64,000 nt of DNA, from NCBI RefSeq assembly GCF_028476545.1, contig NW_026731872.1, forward strand, positions 1,272,001 to 1,336,000, read 5' to 3'. The position numbers and the translations under genes are program-made. The notes beneath the pieces are model-generated. The model was not told where the DNA came from and searched no databases. It saw only the letters and a program-made list of their open reading frames with translations. Shown here in pieces: positions 49,495-63,200 of this stretch (the first letter of the stretch is position 1; the number at the start of each line of letters is the position of its first letter). Source of the DNA: Physella acuta (taxonomy: Eukaryota; Mollusca; Gastropoda; Physidae).

Positions 49495-50115
49495 CTGTGA
49501 TGCACTACAAAAGAGTCTCATCCGGTTTTGTATTACCGCCCGGGACCGCGGTGACAAAAAGTTGTCCGTGTCTACAATTAGGGCGTCAGAGTGTGTGAGT
49601 TGAGTTTACCCTAGAGCAGGGGTTCCCAACCTTTTTTACTCTAGAGCACATTCTAAAATATCGGTAGGGTGGCGGGCACCACCTATTTTAAATCGACAAA
49701 CTCCTTCCAGAGGCGTAGCGACCCTTCCCGTCACCCGGGGACAAAACTTTCGATTTGCACCCCCTCCCCTCAAATTTTCGATTTGCACCCCCCCCCAATA
49801 ATGTTTATGAAAAAAATTCTGTCTCTGTCGAATAGTGAGAGGCGGGCACATACGAATTGTTTGGCGGGCGCCATGGCGCCCGCGGGCACGTGATTGGGAA
49901 CCCCTGCCCTAGAGTATTGTTACCCCCGGTGTGTTTATGTATAGTTGTCCCAAGGTTGAATGCGGTAAAAAGTTGGAGTGGATGGTTGTCAGGGTTAGTT
50001 GGTAGCGGTTAGAGCGACCCTGTAACGTTGACGTGAAACTAAATAAAAGTTTACAATATGTGCCACGAATCGTTGTTGAGTTGAATCGAACCGGGACGTA
50101 ATATCAATGACTACC
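49495..50115. mobile_element. Possible LTR-like fossil, hAT insertion inside
   Basis: After removal of the hAT-like insertion, about 330 bp remain with an AATAAA signal near 50041 and LTR-like style. No partner copy or coding region is seen in the window. Low confidence; it may be another kind of dispersed repeat. Confidence 0.25.
49617..49906. mobile_element. hAT-like MITE with perfect 8-bp target duplication
   Basis: Termini CAGGGGTTCCCAACC and TTGGGAACCCCTG are inverted repeats of the common hAT form. They are flanked by CCCTAGAG at 49609-49616 and 49907-49914. The 290-bp body contains a fragment of the CAGAGGCGTAGCGA family (49711 onward). No transposase. Confidence 0.9.
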
Positions 50116-50124
50116 ATAGGACCA

Positions 50125-50345
50125 GTGGCGTAGCGAGGTCGGGTGTCACCCGATGCGGCACTTAATGGTGTCACCTCCCAGCGACCCTTCCCGGGGACAA
50201 ACTTTCAAATTTTTGATTTGCACCCCCCCTCAAACTTTCGATTTGCGCCCCCCCCTCAAGTTTTTCTCTATATATTTTGCTATTCTTTGCCTTGGTGTCA
50301 CCCCCGACCCCCCCCCCCCCTCTGCACAGGACTACCCTTTCCCTG
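50125..50345. mobile_element. CAGTGGCGTAGCGAGG-family fragment
   Basis: Starts CCAGTGGCGTAGCGAGGTCG and contains GGTGTCACCCGATGCGGCAC and C-rich direct repeats like those at 20850 and 49740. The right end is not identified. 50346-50842 holds no recognised gene. Confidence 0.6.
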
Positions 50346-50842
50346 ATGCCCGCTTTTTCTATATAAGTTTTGCCATAAGGACAGTGTAATGTTAAAATGA
50401 ATGACAGACGACTGAGTGTTATAATTTGTTTTGGCTGAGATCGGCAAATATATAGAAAGTTACGATGACACCATGACACAACATATCGCAATTTAAAAAA
50501 AAAAATAAAAAAAATAATAAAAAATTGCTTTAAAAAATAAATTAATGCCACCTATGCTATAGTTAACACGTTTACGTCATGTTGTCACGCAAACCCTCTT
50601 GTAATAATTGTGCATTTGTACTTAAAAGACTATTTTTTTCTCAAGTATTTAAGCTAGACGATTTTTTTAATAATAAAAAGTAAACATAACTAAATAATGG
50701 ATAACACAATGAGCCCGTGTGACACTGTTCAGCGACGTTGTCCAGTGGAGAGAACCGCCTAAGATTTTTAAACTATTATTAACAAATTTCCATAAAACAT
50801 TTTAATAGGTCTACATTTTCAAAATACAATTCAAACGTTTTT

Positions 50843-51424
50843 ACTTTCTCGTATACAGAGTATAGAGAAAGTCTTGTAATCGTGCAAAAAATAAAATAAT
50901 AATCAAGATTTTGCAAATCTCGACGTTTTACACCTCTTGTCCGTATGTCTGTGTGTATGTGAAAACGATCACTTGAGTACCGTTACAGCTAGGTTGATGA
51001 AATTTCATATACAAGTATTATATCAAATTTGTAGTTCTATATAAACTTTTCAGCGATTTCCGATAACCGGAACCTTTTCTACTTTAAATTTTTCAAAAGC
51101 CTATAACTTGAGTACTATTTCAGATAAATAAATGAAATTTCACGTGTAAGTAAGAGATCAAATTCTCTGCCGTCTATCAAATTTTGAGTAATTTCCGTTG
51201 ACAGGAAGTAGTAATTTAAGCTATTTCCGATTATTCCGCACTATTATACACATTTTGTTTAGCGTTCACTTGGTGCTTAATTCTTTTTTCTACGAGATTC
51301 TATTATATTTTAAAAAGTTTAATGGTATAAAAATCATGTCTATATCCCGAGTTGCATCCCCTGTTGTTTTATATAAGAGTATTCAAGAAAGTTTAGGGAA
51401 GATCACTCCCGGTTTATTAAATTT
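50843..51424 (-). mobile_element. Rep-A copy, inverted
   Basis: Full-length inverse of the copy at 40356: starts TTACTTTCTCGTATACAGAG, ends GATCACTCCCGGTTTATTA. Confidence 0.75.
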
Positions 51425-51437
51425 GTAGTATACATTC

Positions 51438-51646
51438 TATATTTACAATAAAACATTTAGGGTACAAAAATAACATTAATATTTACAATAAAACATTTAG
51501 TGGTACAAAAATAACAATATTTACAATAAAACATTTAGGGGTACAAAAATAATATTATTTACAATAAAACATTTAGTGGTACAAAAATAACAATATTTAC
51601 AATAAAACATTTAGGGGTACAAAAATAATATTATTTACAATAAAAC
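51438..51646. repeat. Tandem repeat of about 37 bp, 6 copies
   Basis: Units ATTTACAATAAAACATTTAG plus GGGTACAAAAATAA with small indels. Begins directly after the Rep-A copy. Confidence 0.9.
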
Positions 51647-51689
51647 TATAGAAATTTAGGTCTACATAAGTAGGGGCCTTTAAAGAGCC

Positions 51690-52025
51690 CGGGTCACCCG
51701 ACCATCGCATGCCGCCTCTATTGATGTTTGACAGTGAAATCAAGTAATTCCCCCCCCCCCCCCCTCTGCGTAGGAAACCTAATTTACGGACCCCATATGC
51801 TCAGGGGCGATCAACTGCTGCCGGGGCACTCAGTGACGACCCTGCGTTGATGAAGTTATCGACTCAAATAGCCCATAGTGTATGGCGATCCTTAAAACAA
51901 ACGTAGGCTTCACAGTGTTCGTCCGCCGGCGGATTCGCACCGTGCAGTGTGAGCATAGAATCAATTAGTAAATTAGTACCTCTGACCCCTTGTGCAAGAC
52001 GCCCAATCATGGGGCCCCTATGAAA
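51690..52025 (-). mobile_element. Helitron-family fragment (inverted)
   Basis: AAAACAAACGTAGGCTTCACA and neighbouring words are inverse to the internal Helitron modules seen at 40150 and 24390. No ends seen. 52026-52261 is plain sequence. Confidence 0.45.
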
Positions 52026-52261
52026 CATAATGGATCAACAGACACATATAGAAATACATACAGAATATATATATACATACAGATACATATAGAAATATAA
52101 ACGAGATGTTGGGGACCGAGTTCAGAAAGAACTTTGTGCTTGACCAATCAATTGAGTAGTGTTAAGGTCAAACAAACATTGAAAAGAGAAAAATTAAATT
52201 TATAAAACGATAATTGAAAAAATTACAATCTGCTGGTTAAAGCAGGAAATAATCACAGTAC

Positions 52262-52448
52262 ATTACCAGCTACAGGCAATACCAGCTATAGACAATACCA
52301 AGTATAGGCAATACCAGCTATAGGCAGTACCAGCTATAGGCAGTACCAGCTATAGACAATACCAACTATGGCAATACCAACTATGGCAATACCAACTATG
52401 GCAATACCAACTATGGCAATACCAACTATGGCAATACCAGCTATATGT
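52262..52448. repeat. 15-bp minisatellite, about 12 copies
   Basis: Units CAATACCAACTATGG, with older GCTATAGG/GCTATAGA variants on the left and identical units on the right, which indicates growth at the right side. Confidence 0.95.
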
Positions 52449-52570
52449 AATAGTACAGCTACTTGTTTGCAAGGGCAGGTTTTTGTCTCTTGGTCAGCAA
52501 ATATATGATTTAGGTCTAATAAATTTTTTTAGACACGTCAGTTCAAACCAGATGAAGTTAATGTCAGTCC

Positions 52571-55500
52571 TACATCAGTTTAAGGTGTGAGGTTTGGACA
52601 ACATCAGTTTAAGGTGTGAGGTTTGGACAACATCAGTTTAAGGTGTGAGGTTTGGACACATGACAACATCAGTTTAAGGTGTGAGGTTTGGACACATGAC
52701 AACATCAGTTTAAGGTGTGAGGTTTGGACAACATCAGTTTAAGGTGTGAGGTTTGGACACCTGACAACATCAGTTTAAGGTGTGAGGTTTGGACACCTGA
52801 CAACATCAGTTTAAGGTGTGAGGTTTGGACACATGACAACATCAGTTTAAGGCGTGAGGTTTGGACTACATCAGTTTAAGGTGTGAGGTTTGGACACCTG
52901 ACAACATCAGTTTAAGGTGTGAGGTTTGGACACCTGACAACATCAGTTTAAGGTGTGAGGTTTGGACACATGACAACATCAGTTTAAGGTGTGAGGTTTG
53001 GACACATGACAACATCAGTTTAAGGTGTGAGGTTTGGACAACATCAGTTTAAGGTGTGAGGTTTGGACAACATCAGTTTAAGGTGTGAGGTTTGGACACA
53101 TGACTACATCAGTTTAAGGTGTGAGGTTTGGACACATGACATGACAACATCAGTTTAAGGTGTGAGGTTTGGACACCTGACAACATCAGTTTAAGGTGTG
53201 AGGTTTGGACACCTGACAACATCAGTTTAAGGTGTGAGGTTTGGACAACATCAGTTTAAGGTGTGAGGTTTGGACAACATCAGTTTAAGGTGTGAGGTTT
53301 GGACACCTGACAACATCAGTTTAAGGTGTGAGGTTTGGACACCTGACAACATCAGTTTAAGGTGTGAGGTTTGGACACCTGACAACATCAGTTTAAGGTG
53401 TGAGGTTTGGACACCTGACAACATCAGTTTAAGGTGTGAGGTTTGGACAACATCAGTTTAAGGTGTGAGGTTTGGACACCTGACTACATCAGTTTAAGGT
53501 GTGAGGTTTGGACACCTGACTACATCAGTTTAAGGTGTGAGGTTTGGACAACATCAGTTTAAGGTGTGAGGTTTGGACAACATCAGTTTAAGGTGTGAGG
53601 TTTGGACACCTGACAACATCAGTTTAAGGTGTGAGGTTTGGACACCTGACAACATCAGTTTAAGGTGTGAGGTTTGGACAACATCAGTTTAAGGTGTGAG
53701 GTTTGGACACCTGACAACATCAGTTTAAGGTGTGAGGTTTGGACACCTGACAACATCAGTTTAAGGTGTGAGGTTTGGACAACATCAGTTTAAGGTGTGA
53801 GGTTTGGACAACATCAGTTTAAGGTGTGAGGTTTGGACAACATCAGTTTAAGGTGTGAGGTTTGGACAACATCAGTTTAAGGTGTGAGGTTTGGACACCT
53901 GACAACATCAGTTTAAGGTGTGAGGTTTGGACACCTGACAACATCAGTTTAAGGTGTGAGGTTTGGACAACATCAGTTTAAGGTGTGAGGTTTGGACAAC
54001 ATCAGTTTAAGGTGTGAGGTTTGGACAACATCAGTTTAAGGTGTGAGGTTTGGACACCTGACAACATCAGTTTAAGGTGTGAGGTTTGGACACCTGACAA
54101 CATCAGTTTAAGGTGTGAGGTTTGGACAACATCAGTTTAAGGTGTGAGGTTTGGACACCTGACAACATCAGTTTAAGGTGTGAGGTTTGGACACCTGACA
54201 ACATCAGTTTAAGGTGTGAGGTTTGGACAACATCAGTTTAAGGTGTGAGGTTTGGACAACATCAGTTTAAGGTGTGAGGTTTGGACACCTGACAACATCA
54301 GTTTAAGGTGTGAGGTTTGGACAACATCAGTTTAAGGTGTGAGGTTTGGACACCTGACAACATCAGTTTAAGGTGTGAGGTTTGGACACCTGACAACATC
54401 AGTTTAAGGTGTGAGGTTTGGACAACATCAGTTTAAGGTGTGAGGTTTGGACACCTGACAACATCAGTTTAAGGTGTGAGGTTTGGACAACATCAGTTTA
54501 AGGTGTGAGGTTTGGACAACATCAGTTTAAGATGTGAGGTTTGGACACCTGACAACATCAGTTTAAGGTGTGAGGTTTGGACACCTGACAACATCAGTTT
54601 AAGGTGTGAGGTTTGGACAACATCAGTTTAAGGCGTGAGGTTTGGACTACATCAGTTTAAGGTGTGAGGTTTGGACAACATCAGTTTAAGGTGTGAGGTT
54701 TGGACACCTGACAACATCAGTTTAAGGTGTGAGGTTTGGACACATGACAACATCAGTTTAAGGTGTGAGGTTTGGACACATGACAACATCAGTTTAAGGT
54801 GTGAGGTTTGGACAACATCAGTTTAAGGTGTGAGGTTTGGACAACATCAGTTTAAGGTGTGAGGTTTGGACAACATCAGTTTAAGGTGTGAGGTTTGGAC
54901 AACATCAGTTTAAGGTGTGAGGTTTGGACAACATCAGTTTAAGGTGTGAGGTTTGGACACCTGACAACATCAGTTTAAGGTGTGAGGTTTGGACACCTGA
55001 CAACATCAGTTTAAGGTGTGAGGTTTGGACACATGACAACATCAGTTTAAGGTGTGAGGTTTGGACACCTGACAACATCAGTTTAAGGTGTGAGGTTTGG
55101 ACAACATCAGTTTAAGGTGTGAGGTTTGGACACATGACAACATCAGTTTAAGGTGTGAGGTTTGGACAACATCAGTTTAAGGTGTGAGGTTTGGACAACA
55201 TCAGTTTAAGGTGTGAGGTTTGGACACATGACAACATCAGTTTAAGGTGTGAGGTTTGGACAACATCAGTTTAAGGTGTGAGGTTTGGACACCTGACAAC
55301 ATCAGTTTAAGGTGTGAGGTTTGGACAACATCAGTTTAAGGTGTGAGGTTTGGACACCTGACAACATCAGTTTAAGGTGTGAGGTTTGGACAACATCAGT
55401 TTAAGGCGTGAGGTTTGGACTACATCAGTTTAAGGTGTGAGGTTTGGACACCTGACAACATCAGTTTAAGGTGTGAGGTTTGGACACCTGACAACATCAG

Positions 55501-56965
55501 TTTAAGGTGTGAGGTTTGGACACCTGACAACATCAGTTTAAGGTGTGAGGTTTGGACACCTGACAACATCAGTTTAAGGTGTGAGGTTTGGACACCTGAC
55601 TACATCAGTTTAAGGTGTGAGGTTTGGACAACATCAGTTTAAGGTGTGAGGTTTGGACAACATCAGTTTAAGGTGTGAGGTTTGGACACATGACAACATC
55701 AGTTTAAGGTGTGAGGTTTGGACAACATCAGTTTAAGGTGTGAGGTTTGGACACCTGACAACATCAGTTTAAGGTGTGAGGTTTGGACAACATCAGTTTA
55801 AGGTGTGAGGTTTGGACACCTGACAACATCAGTTTAAGGTGTGAGGTTTGGACAACATCAGTTTAAGGCGTGAGGTTTGGAACCTGACAACATCAGTTTA
55901 AGGTGTGAGGTTTGGACACCTGACAACATCAGTTTAAGGTGTGAGGTTTGGACACCTGACAACATCAGTTTAAGGTGTGAGGTTTGGACACATGACAACA
56001 TCAGTTTAAGGTGTGAGGTTTGGACACATGACAACATCAGTTTAAGGTGTGAGGTTTGGACAACATCAGTTTAAGGTGTGAGGTTTGGACACATGACAAC
56101 ATCAGTTTAAGGTGTGAGGTTTGGACAACATCAGTTTAAGGTGTGAGGTTTGGACACCTGACAACATCAGTTTAAGGTGTGAGGTTTGGACAACATCAGT
56201 TTAAGGTGTGAGGTTTGGACAACATCAGTTTAAGGTGTGAGGTTTGGACAACATCAGTTTAAGGTGTGAGGTTTGGACACATGACAACATCAGTTTAAGG
56301 TGTGAGGTTTGGACAACATCAGTTTAAGGTGTGAGGTTTGGACACCTGACAACATCAGTTTAAGGTGTGAGGTTTGGACACATGACAACATCAGTTTAAG
56401 GTGTGAGGTTTGGACAACATCAGTTTAAGGTGTGAGGTTTGGACAACATCAGTTTAAGGTGTGAGGTTTGGACAACATCAGTTTAAGGTGTGAGGTTTGG
56501 ACACATGACAACATCAGTTTAAGGTGTGAGGTTTGGACAACATCAGTTTAAGGTGTGAGGTTTGGACAACATCAGTTTAAGGTGTGAGGTTTGGACACAT
56601 GACAACATCAGTTTAAGGTGTGAGGTTTGGACAACATCAGTTTAAGGTGTGAGGTTTGGACACCTGACAACATCAGTTTAAGGTGTGAGGTTTGGACAAC
56701 ATCAGTTTAAGGTGTGAGGTTTGGACACCTGACAACATCAGTTTAAGGTGTGAGGTTTGGACAACATCAGTTTAAGGTGTGAGGTTTGGACACCTGACAA
56801 CATCAGTTTAAGGTGTGAGGTTTGGACAACATCAGTTTAAGGTGTGAGGTTTGGACACCTGACAACATCAGTTTAAGGTGTGAGGTTTGGACACCTGACA
56901 ACATCAGTTTAAGGTGTGAGGTTTGGACAACATCAGTTTAAGGTGTGAGGTTTGGACACATGACA
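52571..56965. repeat. 29/36-bp minisatellite, about 135 copies
   Basis: Core CATCAGTTTAAGGTGTGAGG plus TTTGGACA, with a spacer of none (29 bp) or CCTGACA/CATGACA (36 bp). Two spacer alleles (CACCTGAC, CACATGAC) and rare GGCGTGAGG units mark repeated multi-unit blocks (for example 54630 and 55400). The right end lies within about 45 bases of the exon at 57009. Runs of 36-bp units give short open frames (NISLRCEVWTPD), which are not genes. Confidence 0.97.
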
Positions 56966-57008
56966 ACGTGTAGTTTACACAGGCTGTGGCTGACTGACTC
57001 GACTTTAC

Positions 57009-57108
57009 CACGACACTTGCAGCGGTACCTCCGACCATCTGGATCTGCCTCCAAGAAACTTTCCCTGGCATTTTCATAATTGCAGTAAGCAAAAAGCACA
57101 ACATTTTT
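57009..57108 (-). CDS. Probable internal exon of an unidentified gene
   Basis: On the minus strand, after a good acceptor (CGTTTTCCTCCCCAG), the sequence reads KNVVLFAYCNYENARESFLE then ADPDGRRYRCKCRG, before a donor-like CGTG|GTAAAGTC. If the exon continues to a later donor it adds KVESVSHSLCKLHV. The Cys spacing (C, CxC, C) and mixed charged composition look like real coding sequence, unlike the arrays on both sides. Another frame (MLCFLLTAIMKMPGK...) is also open but less protein-like. The family is not recognised. Its other exons must lie beyond the arrays: upstream ones past 64000, downstream ones below 52571 or absent from view. Confidence 0.5.
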
Positions 57109-57222
57109 CTGGGGAGGAAAACGAAATCTATTTATTTGAATGACAACATTGGATGTTGACAAAACCACTTTCCCAAAGAAATTATTTTAAAATCTCTCCC
57201 ACCCCCTGCTCAAAATTTCCGG

Positions 57223-60200
57223 AACAGAATAATACAGTTGTTGTTGACAGAATAAGACAGTTGTTGTAGTTGCTGACATAATAAGACAGTTGTTGCTGAC
57301 AGAATAAGACAGTTGTTGCTGACAGAATAAGACAGTTGTTGCTGACAAAATAAGACAGTTGTTGCTGACAGAATAAGACAGTTGTTGCTGACAGAATAAG
57401 ACAGTTGTTGCTGACAGAATAAGACAGTTGTTGCTGACAGAATAAGACAGTTGTTGCTGACAGAATAAGACAGTTGTTGCTGACAGAATAAGACAGTTGT
57501 TGTAGTTGCTGACAGAATAAGACAGTTGTTGTAGCTGCTGACAGAATAAGACAGTTGTTGCTGACAGAATAAGACAGTTGTTGCTGACAGAATAAGACAG
57601 TTGTTGCTGACAGAATAAGACAGTTGTTGTAGTTGCTGACAGAATAAGACAGTTGTTGCTGACAGAATAAGACAGTTGTTGTAGTTGTTGACAGAATAAG
57701 ACAGTTGTTGCTGACAGAATAAGACAGTTGTTGCTGACAGAATAAGACAGTTGTTGTAGTTGCTGACAGAATAAGACAGTTGTTGTAGTTGCTGACAGAA
57801 TAAGACAGTTGTTGCTGACAGAATAAGACAGTTGTTGTAGTTGCTGACAAAATAAGACAGTTGTTGCTGACAGAATAAGACAGTTGTTGCTGACAGAATA
57901 AGACAGTTGTTGCTGACAAAATAAGACAGTTGTTGCTGACAGAATAAGACAGTTGTTGCTGACAGAATAAGACAGTTGTTGCTGACAGAATAAGACAGTT
58001 GTTGCTGACAGAATAAGACAGTTGTTGCTGACAGAATAAGACAGTTGTTGTAGTTGCTGACAGAATAAGACAGTTGTTGCTGACAGAATAAGACAGTTGT
58101 TGCTGACAGAATAAGACAGTTGTTGTAGTTGCTGACAGAATAAGACAGTTGTTGTAGCTGCTGACAGAATAAGACAGTTGTTGCTGACAGAATAAGACAG
58201 TTGTTGCTGACAGAATAAGACAGTTGTTGCTGACAGAATAAGACAGTTGTTGCTGACAGAATAAGACAGTTGTTGCTGACAGAATAAGACAGTTGTTGTA
58301 GTTGCTGACAGAATAAGACAGTTGTTGCTGACAGAATAAGACAGTTGTTGCTGACAGAATAAGACAGTTGTTGCTGACAGAATAAGACAGTTGTTGTAGC
58401 TGCTGACAGAATAAGACAGTTGTTGCTGACAGAATAAGACAGTTGTTGCTGACAAAATAAGACAGTTGTTGCTGACAGAATAAGACAGTTGTTGCTGACA
58501 GAATAAGACAGTTGTTGCTGACAGAATAAGACAGTTGTTGCTGACAGAATAAGACAGTTGTTGTAGTTGCTGACAGAATAAGACAGTTGTTGCTGACAGA
58601 ATAAGACAGTTGTTGCTGACAGAATAAGACAGTTGTTGCTGACAGAATAAGACAGTTGTTGTAGTTGCTGACAGAATAAGACAGTTGTTGCTGACAGAAT
58701 AAGACAGTTGTTGTAGTTGTTGACAGAATAAGACAGTTGTTGCTGACAGAATAAGACATTTGTTGCTGACAGAATAAGACAGTTGTTGCTGACAGAATAA
58801 GACAGTTGTTGTAGTTGTTGACAGAATAAGACAGTTGTTGCTGACAGAATAAGACAGTTGTTGCTGACAAAATAAGACAGTTGTTGCTGACAGAATAAGA
58901 CAGTTGTTGCTGACAGAATAAGACAGTTGTTGCTGACAGAATAAGACAGTTGTTGCTGACAGAATAAGACAGTTGTTGTAGTTGCTGACAGAATAAGACA
59001 GTTGTTGCTGACAGAATAAGACAGTTGTTGCTGACAGAATAAGACAGTTGTTGCTGACAGAATAAGACAGTTGTTGTAGTTGCTGACAGAATAAGACAGT
59101 TGTTGCTGACAGAATAAGACAGTTGTTGTAGTTGTTGACAGAATAAGACAGTTGTTGCTGACAGAATAAGACAGTTGTTGCTGACAGAATAAGACAGTTG
59201 TTGCTGACAGAATAAGACAGTTGTTGTAGTTGTTGACAGAATAAGACAGTTGTTGCTGACAGAATAAGACAGTTGTTGCTGACAGAATAAGACAGTTGTT
59301 GCTGACAGAATAAGACAGTTGTTGCTGACAGAATAAGACAGTTGTTGCTGACAGAATAAGACAGTTGTTGCTGACAGAATAAGACAGTTGTTGTAGTTGC
59401 TGACAGAATAAGACAGTTGTTGCTGACAGAATAAGACAGTTGTTGCTGACAGAATAAGACAGTTGTTGCTGACAGAATAAGACAGTTGTTGCTGACAGAA
59501 TAAGACAGTTGTTGTAGCTGCTGACAGAATAAGACAGTTGTTGTAGTTGTTGACAGAATAAGACAGTTGTTGTAGTTGTTGACAGAATAAGACAGTTGTT
59601 GTAGTTGCTGACAGAATAAGACAGTTGTTGCTGACAGAATAAGACAGTTGTTGCTGACAGAATAAGACAGTTGTTGCTGACAGAATAAGACAGTTGTTGC
59701 TGACAGAATAAGACAGTTGTTGCTGACAGAATAAGACAGTAGTTGCTGACAGAATAAGACAGTTGTTGTAGTTGCTGACAGAATAAGACAGTTGTTGCTG
59801 ACAGAATAAGACAGTTGTTGCTGACAGAATAAGACAGTTGTTGCTGACAGAATAAGACAGTTGTTGTAGTTGCTGACAGAATAAGACAGTTGTTGCTGAC
59901 AGAATAAGACAGTTGTTGCTGACAGAATAAGACAGTTGTTGTAGTTGCTGACAGAATAAGACAGTTGTTGCTGACAGAATAAGACAGTTGTTGCTGACAG
60001 AATAAGACAGTTGTTGTAGCTGCTGACAGAATAAGACAGTTGTTGCTGACAGAATAAGACAGTTGTTGCTGACAGAATAAGACAGTTGTTGCTGACAGAA
60101 TAAGACAGTTGTTGCTGACAGAATAAGACAGTTGTTGTAGTTGCTGACAGAATAAGACAGTTGTTGCTGACAGAATAAGACAGTTGTTGCTGACAGAATA

Positions 60201-63200
60201 AGACAGTTGTTGCTGACAGAATAAGACAGTTGTTGTAGCTGCTGACAGAATAAGACAGTTGTTGCTGACAGAATAAGACAGTTGTTGCTGACAAAATAAG
60301 ACAGTTGTTGCTGACAGAATAAGACAGTTGTTGCTGACAGAATAAGACAGTTGTTGCTGACAGAATAAGACAGTTGTTGCTGACAGAATAAGACAGTTGT
60401 TGTAGTTGCTGACAGAATAAGACAGTTGTTGCTGACAGAATAAGACAGTTGTTGCTGACAGAATAAGACAGTTGTTGCTGACAGAATAAGACAGTTGTTG
60501 TAGTTGCTGACAGAATAAGACAGTTGTTGCTGACAGAATAAGACAGTTGTTGTAGTTGTTGACAGAATAAGACAGTTGTTGCTGACAGAATAAGACAGTT
60601 GTTGCTGACAGAATAAGACAGTTGTTGCTGACAGAATAAGACAGTTGTTGTAGTTGTTGACAGAATAAGACAGTTGTTGCTGACAGAATAAGACAGTTGT
60701 TGCTGACAGAATAAGACAGTTGTTGCTGACAGAATAAGACAGTTGTTGCTGACAGAATAAGACAGTTGTTGTAGTTGCTGACAGAATAAGACAGTTGTTG
60801 TAGTTGCTGACAGAATAAGACAGTTGTTGCTGACAGAATAAGACAGTTGTTGTAGTTGCTGACAAAATAAGACAGTTGTTGCTGACAGAATAAGACAGTT
60901 GTTGCTGACAGAATAAGACAGTTGTTGCTGACAAAATAAGACAGTTTTTGCTGACAGAATAAGACAGTTGTTGCTGACAGAATAAGACAGTTGTTGCTGA
61001 CAGAATAAGACAGTTGTTGCTGACAGAATAAGACAGTTGTTGTAGTTGCTGACAGAATAAGACAGTTGTTGCTGACAGAATAAGACAGTTGTTGCTGACA
61101 GAATAAGACAGTTGTTGCTGACAGAATAAGACAGTTGTTGCTGACAGAATAAGACAGTTGTTGTAGTTGCTGACAGAATAAGACAGTTGTTGTAGTTGCT
61201 GACAGAATAAGACAGTTGTTGCTGACAGAATAAGACAGTTGTTGCTGACAGAATAAGACAGTTGTTGTAGTTGCTGACAAAATAAGACAGTTGTTGCTGA
61301 CAGAATAAGACAGTTGTTGCTGACAGAATAAGACAGTTGTTGCTGACAAAATAAGAAAGTTGTTGCTGACAGAATAAGACAGTTGTTGCTGACTAAATAA
61401 GACAGTTGTTGCTGACAGAATAAGACAGTTGTTGTAGTTGTTGACAGAATAAGACAGTTGTTGCTGACAAAATAAGACAGTTGTTGTAGTTGCTGACATA
61501 ATAAGACAGTTGTTGCTGACAGAATAAGACAGTTGTTGCTGACAAAATAAGACAGTTGTTGCTGACAGAATAAGACAGTTGTTGTAGTTGCTGACAGAAT
61601 AAGACAGTTGTTGTAGCTGCTGACAGAATAAGACAGTTGTTGCTGACAGAATAAGACAGTTGTTGCTGACAGAATAAGACAGTTGTTGCTGACAGAATAA
61701 GACAGTTGTTGCTGACAGAATAAGACAGTTGTTGCTGACAGAATAAGACAGTTGTTGTAGTTGCTGACAGAATAAGACAGTTGTTGTAGTTGCTGACAGA
61801 ATAAGACAGTTGTTGCTGACAGAATAAGACAGTTGTTGCTGACAGAATAAGACAGTTGTTGCTGACAGAATAAGACAGTTGTTGCTGACAGAATAAGACA
61901 GTTGTTGTAGCTGCTGACAGAATAAGACAGTTGTTTCTGACAGAATAAGACAGTTGTTGCTGACAGAATAAGACAGTTGTTGTAGTTGCTGACAGAATAA
62001 GACAGTTGTTGTAGCTGCTGACAGAATAAGACAGTTGTTGCTGACAGAATAAGACAGTTGTTGCTGACAGAATAAGACAGTTGTTGCTGACAGAATAAGA
62101 CAGTTGTTGCTGACAGAATAAGACAGTTGTTGCTGACAGAATAAGACAGTTGTTGTAGTTGCTGACAGAATAAGACAGTTGTTGCTGACAGAATAAGACA
62201 GTTGTTGCTGACAGAATAAGACAGTTGTTGCTGACAGAATAAGACAGTTGTTGTAGCTGCTGACAGAATAAGACAGTTGTTGCTGACAGAATAAGACAGT
62301 TGTTGCTGACAAAATAAGACAGTTGTTGCTGACAGAATAAGACAGTTGTTGCTGACAGAATAAGACAGTTGTTGCTGACAGAATAAGACAGTTGTTGCTG
62401 ACAGAATAAGACAGTTGTTGTAGTTGCTGACAGAATAAGACAGTTGTTGCTGACAGAATAAGACAGTTGTTGCTGACAGAATAAGACAGTTGTTGCTGAC
62501 AGAATAAGACAGTTGTTGTAGTTGCTGACAGAATAAGACAGTTGTTGCTGACAGAATAAGACAGTTGTTGTAGTTGTTGACAGAATAAGACAGTTGTTGC
62601 TGACAGAATAAGACAGTTGTTGCTGACAGAATAAGACAGTTGTTGCTGACAGAATAAGACAGTTGTTGTAGTTGTTGACAGAATAAGACAGTTGTTGCTG
62701 ACAGAATAAGACAGTTGTTGCTGACAGAATAAGACAGTTGTTGCTGACAGAATAAGACAGTTGTTGCTGACAGAATAAGACAGTTGTTGCTGACAGAATA
62801 AGACAGTTGTTGTAGTTGCTGACAGAATAAGACAGTTGTTGTAGTTGCTGACAGAATAAGACAGTTGTTGCTGACAGAATAAGACAGTTGTTGCTGACAG
62901 AATAAGACAGTTGTTGCTGACAGAATAAGACAGTTGTTGCTGACAGAATAAGACAGTTGTTGTAGCTGCTGACAGAATAAGACAGTTGTTGCTGACAGAA
63001 TAAGACAGTTGTTGCTGACAGAATAAGACAGTTGTTGTAGTTGCTGACAGAATAAGACAGTTGTTGCTGACAGAATAAGACAGTTGTTGCTGACAGAATA
63101 AGACAGTTGTTGTAGTTGCTGACAGAATAAGACAGTTGTTGCTGACAGAATAAGACAGTTGTTGCTGACAGAATAAGACAGTTGTTGTAGCTGCTGACAG